From: Winkia neuii subsp. neuii DSM 8576
Lineage (GTDB): Bacteria; Actinomycetota; Actinomycetes; Actinomycetales; Actinomycetaceae
Assembly (NCBI RefSeq): GCF_000420405.1
Contig: NZ_ATUW01000007.1
Location: 89,381-153,380 of the forward strand
Reading direction: 5' to 3'
Length of the DNA stretch: 64,000 nucleotides
The notes below the pieces were generated by a model that made no database searches, was not told the origin of the DNA, and worked only from the letters and a program-made list of their open reading frames with translations. Positions within the stretch are counted from its first letter, which is position 1, and every line of letters starts with the position of its first letter. Shown here piece after piece: positions 17,082-26,589 of the stretch. The translations under genes and the position numbers were made by a program.

Positions 17082-18287
17082 TCACTCCCATGGGGTTGGC
17101 TTAGAATGCGGCCTCAATGCCACACACATCGCTTCTATTGCTACCACGGGAGTAACGTTCTGCGCGAGCCGACGCCGAGCCACATCAATAGCCTCCATCT
17201 TCGCGACCGTACCCGCCGGATCCATCTGACCTGCCAGATCAGCAATCACGTCAACCATGTCATCATTTACAAAATCGACGTCGGCGCCCACCTGCCTGGC
17301 ATAGACATCCCTATACAGAGACATCAAATCTGTCATCGCCCGATCCAACTGGTCGCGCAGCGCCCGAGTAGCCCGCCTTTTTTGCTCCTCCTGCAACTGC
17401 CTAACCTGGGCACGCAAAGCAGGAGGAACCTTCGCATCCGCATCCAACCCCAGCGAACGTTTCAACTCCCCCAGCTCTGCCGCATCCTTAGTGGAGGTCA
17501 GACGTTCGGCCTCAGCCTTAGCCAAATCGACCATCTGCCCAGCCGCAAACACCGCATCAGCAACAGAACGCACCCTGGCAGGGCGAAGCAAAGTCTTTCG
17601 CCGTTGCTCACGAGCCTGCGGGTCGGTAGCCAAATACTTCGCCAATCCAATGTGAGACTGCGCCGCCCTCGCCGCGGACATGGCAACCTTGGGGTCAACC
17701 CCATCACGCCCCACAATCAACTCCGCCACAGCCCGCACCGGAGGCACCCGCAAATTCAACGCCCTGCAACGCGAACGAATAGTAGTAATCATGTCCTCGG
17801 GGCTAGGCGCACACAACAACCACACGGTGTGAGCAGGAGGCTCCTCGATAGCCTTGAGCAACACGTTAGAGGTGCGCTCAACCATGCGATCGGCATCCTC
17901 AACCACAATAACCCGCCACTTCCCCTGCGAGGGAGCCTGAGAAGCCACCCCTATAAGCTGGCGGGCCTCGTCAATAGAAATAACCACCTTCTCGGTACGC
18001 AAATACCGCACATCAGGATGTGTACCTCCCATAGTCTGCGTACACCCAGCACACCTGCCGCACCCCACCGGCTCGCCCTCGCATTGCAAAGCCGCCGCAA
18101 ACGCCTTTGCAGCAAGCGAACGGCCCGACCCCGGAGGCCCGGTAATGAGCCAAGCGTGCGCCATCTGCCGCCCCCCGTCCTCGGCCCCACTAGCGCGGGT
18201 TTGCACCGACCGCCGAGCCGACAAAGCAGCCTTTTGCAGTACCTGTACCTGCTCTTCTTGGCCAACCAGCTGATCCCAGACGCTCAC
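17082..18287 (-). CDS. holB: DNA polymerase III delta-prime subunit
   Basis: 401 residues. It has an AAA+ clamp-loader fold with a zinc-binding cluster CEGEPVGCGRCAGC, the conserved HPD after it, and an SRC sensor motif (RSRCRAL). The P-loop reads GPPGSGRS, with Arg in place of the catalytic Lys, which fits the non-ATPase role of delta-prime. The start is GTG, overlapping the tmk stop (GTGA). The C-terminal half is a helical domain with a coiled-coil-like stretch (about 250-330). It loads the beta clamp together with DnaX and HolA, neither of which is in the window. Confidence 0.92.
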   Translation of the reverse strand: MSVWDQLVGQEEQVQVLQKAALSARRSVQTRASGAEDGGRQMAHAWLITGPPGSGRSLAAKAFAAALQCEGEPVGCGRCAGCTQTMGGTHPDVRYLRTEKVVISIDEARQLIGVASQAPSQGKWRVIVVEDADRMVERTSNVLLKAIEEPPAHTVWLLCAPSPEDMITTIRSRCRALNLRVPPVRAVAELIVGRDGVDPKVAMSAARAAQSHIGLAKYLATDPQAREQRRKTLLRPARVRSVADAVFAAGQMVDLAKAEAERLTSTKDAAELGELKRSLGLDADAKVPPALRAQVRQLQEEQKRRATRALRDQLDRAMTDLMSLYRDVYARQVGADVDFVNDDMVDVIADLAGQMDPAGTVAKMEAIDVARRRLAQNVTPVVAIEAMCVALRPHSKPTPWE

Positions 18288-18943
18288 AATTGCACCCCCA
18301 ATTCGACGAGGGCGGCGCTCACCCTATCTGTCACCTCACTTACGGTGCCACTCCCCTCAACAACGCGCACCCGGTGCGGAAATTGCCGCGCCAACTCCCC
18401 AAAACTAGCCCTAACCTGGGCGTGGAAAGCGGCACCGGCACCTTCAATCCGATCGGGAGCGCCACCCCGCTCAGCCAAACGCGCTTTGGCCGCCGCAGGT
18501 TCTAATTCCAGCACGATAGTGGCATCAGGTTCTAAGCCAGAGCTAGCCCACTCACTAAGCTGGCGCACCTCCTCGGGCCCCAAGTTCCGGCCCGACCCCT
18601 GGTACGCAACAGACGAATCGATATAGCGATCACAGATAACAACCTTGCCCGCCAGCAAAGCCGGACGCACAACCGTAGCCACATGATAGGCCCGGTCGGC
18701 AGCGTAAAGCAGCGCCTCGGTTTTAGCGTCAATATCTTGCGGGCCATTCATGACCTGCTTGCGCAACACGCGCCCCAGCTCGCTATCGCCGGGTTCGAAA
18801 GTAGTGAGCACCTGCCTGCCAGCCTCTTCGAATCTGCGCGCCAGCTCCCTCACCTGGGTCGACTTGCCAACGCCCTCGCCGCCCTCAAACGTTATAAAAA
18901 CTCCGCGCGCTCGCGCTGCGCCGCCACCTGCAGAACTTGCCAT
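18284..18943 (-). CDS. tmk: Thymidylate kinase
   Basis: 219 residues. P-loop FEGGEGVGKST (about 19-29), the DR(Y/H) motif CDRYIDSSVAYQGSGR, and a lid region with arginines (LAERGGAPDRIEG) are all present. It phosphorylates dTMP to dTDP. It overlaps holB by 4 bases. In many actinobacteria tmk lies downstream of topA on the same strand; here the two are divergent, sharing a 287-base intergenic region with no obvious operator. Confidence 0.94.
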   Translation of the reverse strand: MASSAGGGAARARGVFITFEGGEGVGKSTQVRELARRFEEAGRQVLTTFEPGDSELGRVLRKQVMNGPQDIDAKTEALLYAADRAYHVATVVRPALLAGKVVICDRYIDSSVAYQGSGRNLGPEEVRQLSEWASSGLEPDATIVLELEPAAAKARLAERGGAPDRIEGAGAAFHAQVRASFGELARQFPHRVRVVEGSGTVSEVTDRVSAALVELGVQL

Positions 18944-19230
18944 GGTCCCACCCTAGCAACCGCACGGCAAAGCACCTTTCGCCCTCGCCCTTATATCAAC
19001 AAACTATTCCTACTTGTGAAATCCCCCACTTTACATTTCACATCCCCACCTTCTCTGACACTCCCTAAAAACGCTCGCTACCAGCGCCTTCGTTACTGGC
19101 AACGGTAATATCTGCGCCGGGTTTACCTTCTGTCTTTGTGAAGGGAAAGCCGTTAGCCAACTCGCTCATATGACGGGGGAACATAGTACAGTTCAGGCAG
19201 TTGGCTTTATTACATATATAAGGAGAAGCA

Positions 19231-21984
19231 GTGGCGCAGGCAGATAAGAACTCGAAGCTAGTCATAGTCGAGTCTCCGGCCAAAGCTAAAACTATTGCTG
19301 GCTATTTGGGACCGTCTTTTCACGTGCTCGCATCGGTAGGCCACGTGCGCGACTTACCCAAGCCCTCCGACCTGCCCGCCGACATGAAAAAGGGGCCCTA
19401 CGGAAAGTTCGCCGTTGACGTAGACGGCGGCTTTGACCCTTACTACGTGGTTAGCCCCGACAAGAAGAAAACGGTAACTCAGTTGCGCAAAGCTCTAAAG
19501 GAAGCCGACGAGCTCTACCTGGCAACTGATGAGGACCGCGAGGGGGAAGCCATCGCCTGGCACCTTTTGCAGGTGCTCAAACCTAAAGTTCCCGTATACC
19601 GCATGGTGTTCCACGAAATCACCAAGGACGCCATTTCTAACGCTCTTGCCAACACTCGCGAACTGGACACCGCCTTGGTGGACGCACAGGAGACCCGCCG
19701 CGTGCTCGACCGCCTGTACGGTTACGAAGTTTCCCCACTACTGTGGCGCAAAGTGCAAGCCGGTTCTTCTGCGGGCCGCGTCCAATCCGTCGCCACTCGC
19801 ATGGTAGTCGACCGCGAGCGCGAGCGCATCGAATTTGTGCCCGCAACCTACTGGGACATTGCCGCTACTTTAGCCAACGACGAGGGCGAATTCGAGGCCA
19901 AGCTGGTAGAGCTCGACGGCCATCGCCTTGCCACCGGGCGCGACTTTGGCGACGACGGTCAGCTAACGAAGAAGGCCCAGCTGGCCAAGGTGCACGTGTT
20001 GCAGGCGAAGCAGGCTTCTGCCCTTGGCAAGGCACTGGAAAAAACGTCCCCGTACACGGTCCAGAAACTGGACACTAAGCCATACACGCGCAGGCCGGCG
20101 GCGCCCTTCACCACGTCGACGTTGCAGCAGGAGGCTTCCCGCAAACTGCGCATGTCTTCGCGCCAGACCATGCGGGTTGCCCAGACGCTCTACGAAAATG
20201 GGTTCATCACCTACATGCGTACCGACTCCACGGCGCTGTCGTCGCAGGCGATTGCTGCGGCCCGCAAGCAGGCCAGCGAGCTGTACGGAGCCACCTCGAT
20301 TCCCGCCAAGCCGCGCTTTTACGCGACCAAGTCCAAGGGCGCGCAGGAGGCTCACGAAGCTATCCGCCCAGCGGGTGCCCACTTCCGTTCCCCAGACCAG
20401 GTGGCCGGGCAGATCAGCGGTGCAGAATTGCGTCTTTACGACCTGATCTGGAAGCGCACTGTGGCGTCGCAGATGAATGATGCTCGCGGGCAGACCGCCA
20501 CCGTGCGCATCGAGGCCAACTCTTCCGAGGGCAAAGCCACTTTTTCGGCCTCGGGCACAGTCATTACGGACCGCGGCTTCTTGGCGGCCTACGAGGAAGG
20601 GCGCGACAAGGAACGTTACGGTAAAAGCGCTGGCGAGAACGTGCGCCTACCCAAGCTTGCCCAGGGTGACACTCTGCAGGTGAAGAAGGTCGACTACGAA
20701 GACCGCGAACACACCACTACCCCGCCCCCGCGCTACACCGAAGCTTCCCTGGTGAAAGCCTTGGAAGAACGAGGCATTGGCCGCCCCTCCACCTACGCCG
20801 CCACCATTGGCGTTATCGGCGACCGCGGCTACGTGCTACACCGCGGACAGGCCCTAATCCCCACCTGGCTGGCCTTTTCGGTCACCCGCTTGTTGGAACA
20901 GAACCTGCCCGATTTGGTTGACTACGACTTCACGGCCTCTTTGGAAGAGGATCTGGATAAGATCGCGGCGGGCAATGCAGACCGCAAAGAATGGCTTGGC
21001 CAGTTCTACTTTGGCGCGGACGGATCAGGGGATGTGGCAGGCCTGAAGCATGCGGTTTCCTCGCTAGGGGACATTGATGCCCGCGCCGTCAACACCATCG
21101 ATCTGGGCGAGGGCGTGGCCGTGCGCGTCGGGCGTTTCGGCCCCTACCTGGAAGATAAGGACGGCAAGCGCGCCTCCATCCCTGACGACGTGGCTCCGGA
21201 CGAGCTGAGCCCCGAAAAGGTAAAGGAACTGTACGCTGCTGCCGCAGACGACGGCCGCGAACTGGGCGTACACCCCGACACTGGGCGCACCATCGTGGCT
21301 AAGAACGGGCGTTTCGGCCCCTATGTCACCGAGGTCATTCCCGAGGAGGAACAGGGCACTGGAAAGAAGAAGATTAAGCCCAAGACTGCTTCGCTACTGA
21401 AGACTCAAAACCTTGCGGACATTACTTTCGAGGACGCCTTGCAACTGCTGTCTCTGCCCCGTGAGGTCGGCACTGATCCGGAATCTGGCGAGGTCATTAC
21501 CGCCCAGAATGGGCGTTTCGGCCCCTACCTGAAGAAGGGGAAGGATTCGCGTTCGTTAGAGACTGAAGAGCAGATGTTCACCATCACCTTGGAAGAGGCG
21601 CTGAAGATCTACTCCCAGCCCAAGCAGCGCGGTAGGCGAGCAGCGAAACCGCCCCTTCGCGAGCTAGGCACCGATCCGGCCACCGAAAAACCGGTAGTTA
21701 TCAAGGATGGCCGCTTCGGACCCTACATTACTGACGGCACCACGAACGTGACCGTGCCGCGCGGCGAAAGTATCGAACACCTAGAGGTGGAACGGGCCTT
21801 CCAGTTGCTTGCCGACAAGAGGGCGAAGGGCCCACGCAAGAAGGCAACTAAGAAGACCACGAAGCGGAGCACAGCCAAGAAAACCACAGCTAAGAAAACC
21901 ACTACCAAAAAGGCTGCAGCGAAAAAGACTACTGCAAAGAAACCCGCAGCCAAGAAGACGGCTGCGAAGAAATCATCTAAATAG
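19231..21984 (+). CDS. topA: DNA topoisomerase I with Lys-rich C-terminal tail
   Basis: 917 residues. The TOPRIM domain is N-terminal (VIVESPAKAKTIAGYL, then TDEDREGEAIAWH with its acidic triad). The active-site tyrosine is Tyr328 in GFITYMRTDS. Four Topo_C-type repeats carry NGRFGPY-like motifs, replacing zinc fingers, as is usual in actinobacteria. The last about 50 residues are KKTTAKK-type repeats that bind DNA and aid processivity in mycobacterial and Streptomyces TopA. The start is GTG 19231 with AGGAG at 19221-19225. It relaxes negative supercoils. Confidence 0.96.
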   Translation: MAQADKNSKLVIVESPAKAKTIAGYLGPSFHVLASVGHVRDLPKPSDLPADMKKGPYGKFAVDVDGGFDPYYVVSPDKKKTVTQLRKALKEADELYLATDEDREGEAIAWHLLQVLKPKVPVYRMVFHEITKDAISNALANTRELDTALVDAQETRRVLDRLYGYEVSPLLWRKVQAGSSAGRVQSVATRMVVDRERERIEFVPATYWDIAATLANDEGEFEAKLVELDGHRLATGRDFGDDGQLTKKAQLAKVHVLQAKQASALGKALEKTSPYTVQKLDTKPYTRRPAAPFTTSTLQQEASRKLRMSSRQTMRVAQTLYENGFITYMRTDSTALSSQAIAAARKQASELYGATSIPAKPRFYATKSKGAQEAHEAIRPAGAHFRSPDQVAGQISGAELRLYDLIWKRTVASQMNDARGQTATVRIEANSSEGKATFSASGTVITDRGFLAAYEEGRDKERYGKSAGENVRLPKLAQGDTLQVKKVDYEDREHTTTPPPRYTEASLVKALEERGIGRPSTYAATIGVIGDRGYVLHRGQALIPTWLAFSVTRLLEQNLPDLVDYDFTASLEEDLDKIAAGNADRKEWLGQFYFGADGSGDVAGLKHAVSSLGDIDARAVNTIDLGEGVAVRVGRFGPYLEDKDGKRASIPDDVAPDELSPEKVKELYAAAADDGRELGVHPDTGRTIVAKNGRFGPYVTEVIPEEEQGTGKKKIKPKTASLLKTQNLADITFEDALQLLSLPREVGTDPESGEVITAQNGRFGPYLKKGKDSRSLETEEQMFTITLEEALKIYSQPKQRGRRAAKPPLRELGTDPATEKPVVIKDGRFGPYITDGTTNVTVPRGESIEHLEVERAFQLLADKRAKGPRKKATKKTTKRSTAKKTTAKKTTTKKAAAKKTTAKKPAAKKTAAKKSSK

Positions 21985-21986
21985 AT

Positions 21987-22023
21987 AGTCTGCTGGCAGG
22001 GCCACCGGCCCCGCCAGCAGACT
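21987..22023 (+). terminator. Strong hairpin after topA
   Basis: AGTCTGCTGGC pairs with GCCAGCAGACT around an inner GGGCC-ACC-GGCCC stem, starting 3 bases after the stop. No T-run follows, so termination may depend on the stem alone. Confidence 0.7.
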
Positions 22024-22066
22024 TGGACTGCAGACCGAAAAGTTGAGGCTTACCCTGAGCCCTGTC

Positions 22067-22291
22067 TCAGCGGCCCGCGTTTGCTCGTCTGAAGGCGACA
22101 ACACCAATCACAACGGTAATAACCATAAAAATGCCAATGAAATAATTTAGTGAATGGTGTGTGGCTTGTTTAAATGAATCCCCGAGGCTCCACTGCAATA
22201 AAATATTGCCAACCAAAATAATTACTTGCGCAATGAAGCACAGCATATAGAACTTAACCGAAGCAGTGGTCTGCCGCTCCCTTGAGTGCAC
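22067..22291 (-). CDS. Small two-helix membrane protein of unknown function
   Basis: About 74 residues. The GTG at 22291 is chosen because GGAGG lies 8 bases upstream (GTG 22294 is also possible). Two hydrophobic helices (FYMLCFIAQVIILVGNILL and FIGIFMVITVVIGVVAF) are joined by a polar loop, and the C-terminus is basic. No family was recognised. It faces topA convergently and stands alone. Confidence 0.6.
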   Translation of the reverse strand: MHSRERQTTASVKFYMLCFIAQVIILVGNILLQWSLGDSFKQATHHSLNYFIGIFMVITVVIGVVAFRRANAGR

Positions 22292-22306
22292 CACCGACAC
22301 CTCCAA

Positions 22307-22690
22307 TCACGCCGCCACCGATGCCGCACGCATATCGGGGCATACACCGCCCAGTTCCAGGCGCCGCCCCAGAATAACGCCTTGTGGATACCAATTCAAA
22401 CCTTAATGTTTTAACCTGCTATACCCCCACGTCGCACACATTTCAGAGCATCTATCATTAATAGCTAATTAGTATTTATTAATCTTTCACGCAAACTTTG
22501 GACAGCCCTCAGAATGCCGCCCCTATTGATTATTATTCAATGATTCGCGCATGGGAGTTGGGGCAGGCCGGGAGAGTCATCGCCTCTGTGTCGTGGCGCG
22601 ACTTATCTTCCGATTGAAGCCCGCACAAGAAGGCAACTAAAAAGACCACGAAACGGAGACCCGGCAGCAGGCTTTACCAAGCCGGCAAAG
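22307..22690. other. Intergenic region with a topA tail fragment
   Basis: 384 bases with no intact gene. The middle is AT-rich (22430-22550). Near the right end (22626-22658) is a copy of part of the topA tail coding sequence. Confidence 0.6.
22626..22658 (+). repeat. Fragment duplicating part of the topA C-terminal coding sequence
   Basis: Thirty-three bases match the topA tail at 21837-21869 with two differences, both AAG to AAA in lysine codons, so the encoded KKATKKTTKR is unchanged. It is about 790 bases downstream of the original, on the same strand, with no start codon of its own. Confidence 0.7.
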
Positions 22691-22990
22691 TTAGAAGACT
22701 AAAGCAACAACCACTGCGGATACCACAGAAACTAGTAATGCCGCCACGCCTGTAGCAATAAACGTACGCCCAGCCCTGCCAGGGTCCGCCCTCAACGTAT
22801 TCCACGTAGCAAACGCACAGGCCGCAAACGAGCTGGCTGCAATTGCTCCCCACACGGGGAAAGCAACTGACCGGGCGCGCACCGCCATAATAATTATCCC
22901 GATTAGGCAACCAAGTGCGATCCCGCACAAGGATGCTCCTGCAGTAAAGGCACCCCTACGCCCAGGAGTGTCAAATGCGCCCTCTAACAA
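22691..22990 (-). CDS. Small membrane protein of unknown function
   Basis: 99 residues with three to four hydrophobic segments (FTAGASLCGIALGCLIGIII, AFPVWGAIAASSFAACAFAT, GVAALLVSVVSAVVVALVF). The start is a TTG behind AGGGGG with 6-base spacing. It is Ala-, Gly- and Val-rich, as in many actinobacterial small membrane proteins. No family was recognised. It lies just before the methyltransferase gene on the same strand, with a 45-base gap. Confidence 0.6.
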   Translation of the reverse strand: MLEGAFDTPGRRGAFTAGASLCGIALGCLIGIIIMAVRARSVAFPVWGAIAASSFAACAFATWNTLRADPGRAGRTFIATGVAALLVSVVSAVVVALVF

Positions 22991-23035
22991 AACAAGCCCC
23001 CTAGCTTCAAAATCCTCTACTCAAAACCGCGCAGG

Positions 23036-24511
23036 CTAGCCGGCGGTCTCGCGCAAGAACCCTTGCCAGTACAAATCGCGCACCCGCGGCAACAATTCGC
23101 GCTCCAATTCACCCTTATCTGCGTCTAGAAGCACCGAAAGGGCCCCAATAATCTGCCCAATGGCAAGCTCCCCATCGCAGGCGCCCACCAGCCCTGCCAG
23201 GGCGGTATCTACCCTAATTTGGCGACCTACTCCGCCCCCTTGGTGCAACATGATTACTTGTGGATCCTGCGCCCCAGGCGTGTAAAAGCGTTCCTCAGTA
23301 ACGTCGCGGGGCACAACCAACCGCGCCTCTTTCAGAGCCGCGTCTTCAAGCCCGCCCCCTCGCGTTCTAGCGAAAGCCGTTAGCAGATGTGAGGCGAACT
23401 CGCTGCCCGGCGCCCGGTCGGTGCCCAACGCGTCCTCAAAACGGCGTACCGGGACACCCTGCCCCCTATGTAGCAGCACGTAGCCAAAGCCAACTCCCGT
23501 AATGCCGCGGCGGTCAAAATCGTCAAGCCACAGAGCTTCCCGCGCAGCGTATTCGGCGGTTCCGGGAATAAGTCCCTCGTCGCGCAACCACATTTTCGCG
23601 TATGCGGCCGGCGAGGCAACTTCGCGCAAGCACACCCAAGCATCCAGCGGGCTGTGGGACAACCATGAGTCCCAGCGCTCGCGCCACTGCCCCGTAATCT
23701 GCCAATTACAAATGAGGGCGGCCACCCCACCTTCGGTCAGGTACTCGGGCAGGGCTGCGATTAGCTCGGCAACCAAATCGTCCCCGTCACGCCCACCGTC
23801 GCGGTAGGTGAACCGCTCGCCCTCGCGCGCCCGCTGCGGGGTGATCACAAAAGGCGGGTTGGAAACGATCAGGTCGAAGCGACGCCCCCGTACCGCCGAA
23901 AACATGTCGGATTGCAAAAGCTCAATGGGTTCACCGGCAAGCTGCGCCGCCACGCCTGCCGCTGCAAGAGCCCGCGGCAAAATATCTACGCCAGTAACCG
24001 AATCGGCGTGTGCCGTGGCAGCCAACGCCTGCGCTCCCGATCCGCACCCCAGGTCGAGGACGGTACCGAAGTGTTCCCTGGGCGTCCACGCCAGGAGCGA
24101 ATTCGTTGCCCCGCCCAAGCCCAGCACGTGGTCTGCCGGAAGCGGCACCCCCGGTACCGAACGCGGATCCGAAGGCACAAACCAGGTGTGGTCCTTGCCG
24201 TCTATGCTGATTTGCAACGGCGACAGGCGCCAGCGAGCGCGCAGTTTCTGCTGCCCCTCACACAAACAGGTAGCTTCTGGTAAAAACTCTTCTACCTGCT
24301 CTTTTGGAACGCTACGGCCCGTCACGAACAACGCGATCGCGACTCGCAACGCATTCAACTCACCCAGCTGCAACCATTTTGAAACCGCTCTTTGGGTGGG
24401 CGATTCTAACCCGCGCGCCCAATCCTGCCAGGCCTGCCCTAGCTCTGTGGCAAAGCCCGCCGGGGAAAAATTGCACTTTCGCAGTGCCGCGTCTAGCTTG
24501 CGCAGACTCAC
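23036..24511 (-). CDS. Class I SAM-dependent methyltransferase with N- and C-terminal extensions
   Basis: 491 residues. A helical N-terminal domain (about 1-115) is followed by a Rossmann methyltransferase domain: VLDLGCGSGAQALA (motif I), VTGVDILPRA (motif II), LLQSDMF, and SNPPFVI (the NPPF motif of N- or glutamine-methylating enzymes such as PrmC and RsmC). A winged-helix-like C-terminal part follows. This three-part layout is common in actinobacterial methyltransferases of unassigned target; rRNA, DNA adenine or release-factor glutamine are all possible. It overlaps the preceding membrane-protein gene by 4 bases. Confidence 0.85.
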   Translation of the reverse strand: MSLRKLDAALRKCNFSPAGFATELGQAWQDWARGLESPTQRAVSKWLQLGELNALRVAIALFVTGRSVPKEQVEEFLPEATCLCEGQQKLRARWRLSPLQISIDGKDHTWFVPSDPRSVPGVPLPADHVLGLGGATNSLLAWTPREHFGTVLDLGCGSGAQALAATAHADSVTGVDILPRALAAAGVAAQLAGEPIELLQSDMFSAVRGRRFDLIVSNPPFVITPQRAREGERFTYRDGGRDGDDLVAELIAALPEYLTEGGVAALICNWQITGQWRERWDSWLSHSPLDAWVCLREVASPAAYAKMWLRDEGLIPGTAEYAAREALWLDDFDRRGITGVGFGYVLLHRGQGVPVRRFEDALGTDRAPGSEFASHLLTAFARTRGGGLEDAALKEARLVVPRDVTEERFYTPGAQDPQVIMLHQGGGVGRQIRVDTALAGLVGACDGELAIGQIIGALSVLLDADKGELERELLPRVRDLYWQGFLRETAG

Positions 24512-25818
24512 TGATTCTGACCGTTAGAACCGCGAGACCAGCCCTGGCGGTTAGCAAAGAAGGATTTGCCTGAATCCAGATTCCAGCACTTCACCCCATC
24601 CTGGGTGGCCGAGCACGCAACCTTATCTTTAAAGGCAGTCTGGCCGTATTGCAGCGGCCTGGTGGATTCTGTCTGCGCGTCGACGCCACACCGAAGCGCA
24701 GCTGCCGCGTCCCCGCTTACTACCATGGTGGTTTTGCCTTCTCCGCAGTTCTCGAAGCCGGCGTTCCGGTAGTCGTTTTCGTAAACAGTACAGCTGGCGG
24801 TATCGCCCTCCAGTTTGCAGGCAATGTTTCCCGAGGGCATAACGAATGCCCCAGCTTGCACGTACTGCCCGCTAATCGGGAAAGGCGCCTTGTTGGGGTC
24901 CGTCCACTCTGGGCTTTCGGATTCTGTTGGTTCAGGTGAAGCAGGCTCAGCGCTCTGGCTAGGCGCCTGGCTTTGAGTTTGGGTCTGTTTCGCGGCCGGT
25001 TCGGACCTGTGAGACCAGTTTTTAAACAGTAAAATCCCCGAAGCCACGAGCACAATTAGTGCAATGGCCAGCAGGGTTGCCAAGATCGGCACTGCCTTGG
25101 ACTTTTTTGGCTTCTTAGCGGCGCTAGCCGCTGCCGAGGGCGCAGGCATATTCTGATATTCGCGCTTCAGTCGGTCCTGTTCAAACTTGGGTATTACAAC
25201 TGTCTCTTCTGGATTTTGCTGCTGACCACCGTAGGCGGAGGTGTACGAGATAGTTTCCGGGCCGTTACTTGCGTGTTCTTTCTGTGGGGAGACGGTTGGT
25301 GCCGCTGCGTCTTGTTTACCCGCGCCAGCTACCACGCTAGTAGTTTCAACGTTAGCGGGAGACGAGCCGGCCCCGGACACCTGCTCATCTTTCTGCCGGG
25401 GAACTTCCACCTGGGTGTAGGTAACCTCCGGCTGGGGTTCCGGTTTTTCAAATGCGGGCTCTTCGGCTTTACCCTGCCCCTCAGCTTCGTCCTCGGCGGG
25501 GGTGGCCGGCATGTTTTCGGGTTCCTGTTCCAACGTCGATTCGTCAGGGTCGGGGCCCTCGGGAGGCACATTTTCGATGGCAGCGGCGGCAGCACCCCCA
25601 GCCTGCCCACCCAACCTCTCGAAAGCTCTGCGCCGCGAGAGCGCCTTTTGCACCTGCGGATCCCCAAGGTTCTGTAGCCACTCCAGCAGGGCCGGATAGG
25701 CCTGTGGGTGCAAGGCAATCTGCGGGCGCAGCTGCGGGAACTCCCCCGCGATCTGCTGCAACCTTATGGGTGCCAGCTGCGGATCCGAGAGATCCTGTTG
25801 GGCTTCTTCAAGGGACAT
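24508..25818 (-). CDS. Membrane-anchored protein with variant leucine-rich repeat N-terminus
   Basis: 436 residues. The cytoplasmic N-terminus (about 1-65; DPQLAPIRLQQIAGEFPQLR, HPQAYPALLEWLQNLGDP) is the variant leucine-rich repeat seen in actinobacterial membrane proteins. A long acidic, Pro/Gln-rich linker leads to one membrane helix (about 232-258, AVPILATLLAIALIVLVASG). The outer part is a small Cys-containing domain (MPSGNIACKL, SCTVYENDY, NCGEGK, LRCGVD, VACSATQDGVKCWN), likely disulphide-bonded. The start is ATG with GGAG. It is translationally coupled to the downstream methyltransferase, although the two have no obvious common role. Confidence 0.78.
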   Translation of the reverse strand: MSLEEAQQDLSDPQLAPIRLQQIAGEFPQLRPQIALHPQAYPALLEWLQNLGDPQVQKALSRRRAFERLGGQAGGAAAAAIENVPPEGPDPDESTLEQEPENMPATPAEDEAEGQGKAEEPAFEKPEPQPEVTYTQVEVPRQKDEQVSGAGSSPANVETTSVVAGAGKQDAAAPTVSPQKEHASNGPETISYTSAYGGQQQNPEETVVIPKFEQDRLKREYQNMPAPSAAASAAKKPKKSKAVPILATLLAIALIVLVASGILLFKNWSHRSEPAAKQTQTQSQAPSQSAEPASPEPTESESPEWTDPNKAPFPISGQYVQAGAFVMPSGNIACKLEGDTASCTVYENDYRNAGFENCGEGKTTMVVSGDAAAALRCGVDAQTESTRPLQYGQTAFKDKVACSATQDGVKCWNLDSGKSFFANRQGWSRGSNGQNQ

Positions 25819-25868
25819 AGCTTCTCCATCTGGATAGGAACTATGTGAAGTTTATCAGGATGCCTCTT

Positions 25869-26573
25869 TCAGGCGGTGGGGGTTTTTACGACCGGCCTAA
25901 TTTCTAGGTTTTCGATCGTTGCCTCGGCGGAAGTATCGACTACTGCGCGCACTGCCTTGGCCACCGACTCTGGCGCAACATGGTCGGTGGGTTCGTAGCC
26001 GTGTCCGGCCTCCTTTTGGATCTGCACTTGCATGTCGGTGTCTACGCGCCCCGGATGAATCGAGCTGACGCGCACCCGCCCCCGTTCCTCTTCGCGAAGA
26101 GCATCCGTTAGGGCTCGCAGCGCAAATTTCGAGGCCGAGTACACGGCATTGCCCGCTTTCGAATTGTAGCCGGAACCCGAATTGATGGCGATAACCTGCC
26201 CTTTTGCCGCTCGCAGTGCCGGCAGTAGCTGTCGCACAGTTTCTGCCACCGAGGTGACGTTTAGGGTGAGCGTACGCGTCCACACCTCAGGTTCGACCTC
26301 GGCAATGTTGCCGCGGGCAGCAGTGCCAGCAGAAAGCACCGCCACATCCAACCGTTCCAAACCTAACTCCGCCACGGCGCCGGCAATAGAGCTCACGTCC
26401 AACAGGTCGCATACGAAGCCGCGGGCATGCGGATAGTTAGCAACAGCTTTTTCGACGCGGCACGCGTTGGTACCGCCAATGATCAGTTCGTGCGTGTGCT
26501 GCAGCTCGCCAGCGATTGCGGCGCCAATGCCGCGGGTGCCGCCGGTAATTAGGGCTATTTTCCGTTCGCTCAT
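25869..26573 (-). CDS. Short-chain dehydrogenase/reductase
   Basis: 234 residues from ATG 26573, taken as the start because the nucleotide-binding strand begins at once (ALITGGTRGIG, 7-17). The NAG-like motif (LSAG), catalytic Ser (NSGSGYN) and YSASK follow, as in classical SDRs, and a PG motif (HPGRVDTDM) comes after. It probably reduces a ketone or oxidises an alcohol with NAD(P)H; the substrate is unknown. It is the last gene of a run of five that starts with an ABC ATPase, 16 bases after the response regulator. Confidence 0.88.
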   Translation of the reverse strand: MSERKIALITGGTRGIGAAIAGELQHTHELIIGGTNACRVEKAVANYPHARGFVCDLLDVSSIAGAVAELGLERLDVAVLSAGTAARGNIAEVEPEVWTRTLTLNVTSVAETVRQLLPALRAAKGQVIAINSGSGYNSKAGNAVYSASKFALRALTDALREEERGRVRVSSIHPGRVDTDMQVQIQKEAGHGYEPTDHVAPESVAKAVRAVVDTSAEATIENLEIRPVVKTPTA

Positions 26574-26589
26574 GTTCCCACTATACGGG

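Noticed and set aside
17106..18626. Long + strand open frame of 506 codons opposite holB and tmk
   Set aside because: It is the shadow of two strongly supported minus-strand genes, has atypical Arg/His/Pro-rich composition and no recognised domain.
21831..21984. Tandem repeat or low-complexity insertion in topA
   Set aside because: Lys/Ala/Thr-rich tails are normal for actinobacterial topoisomerase I.
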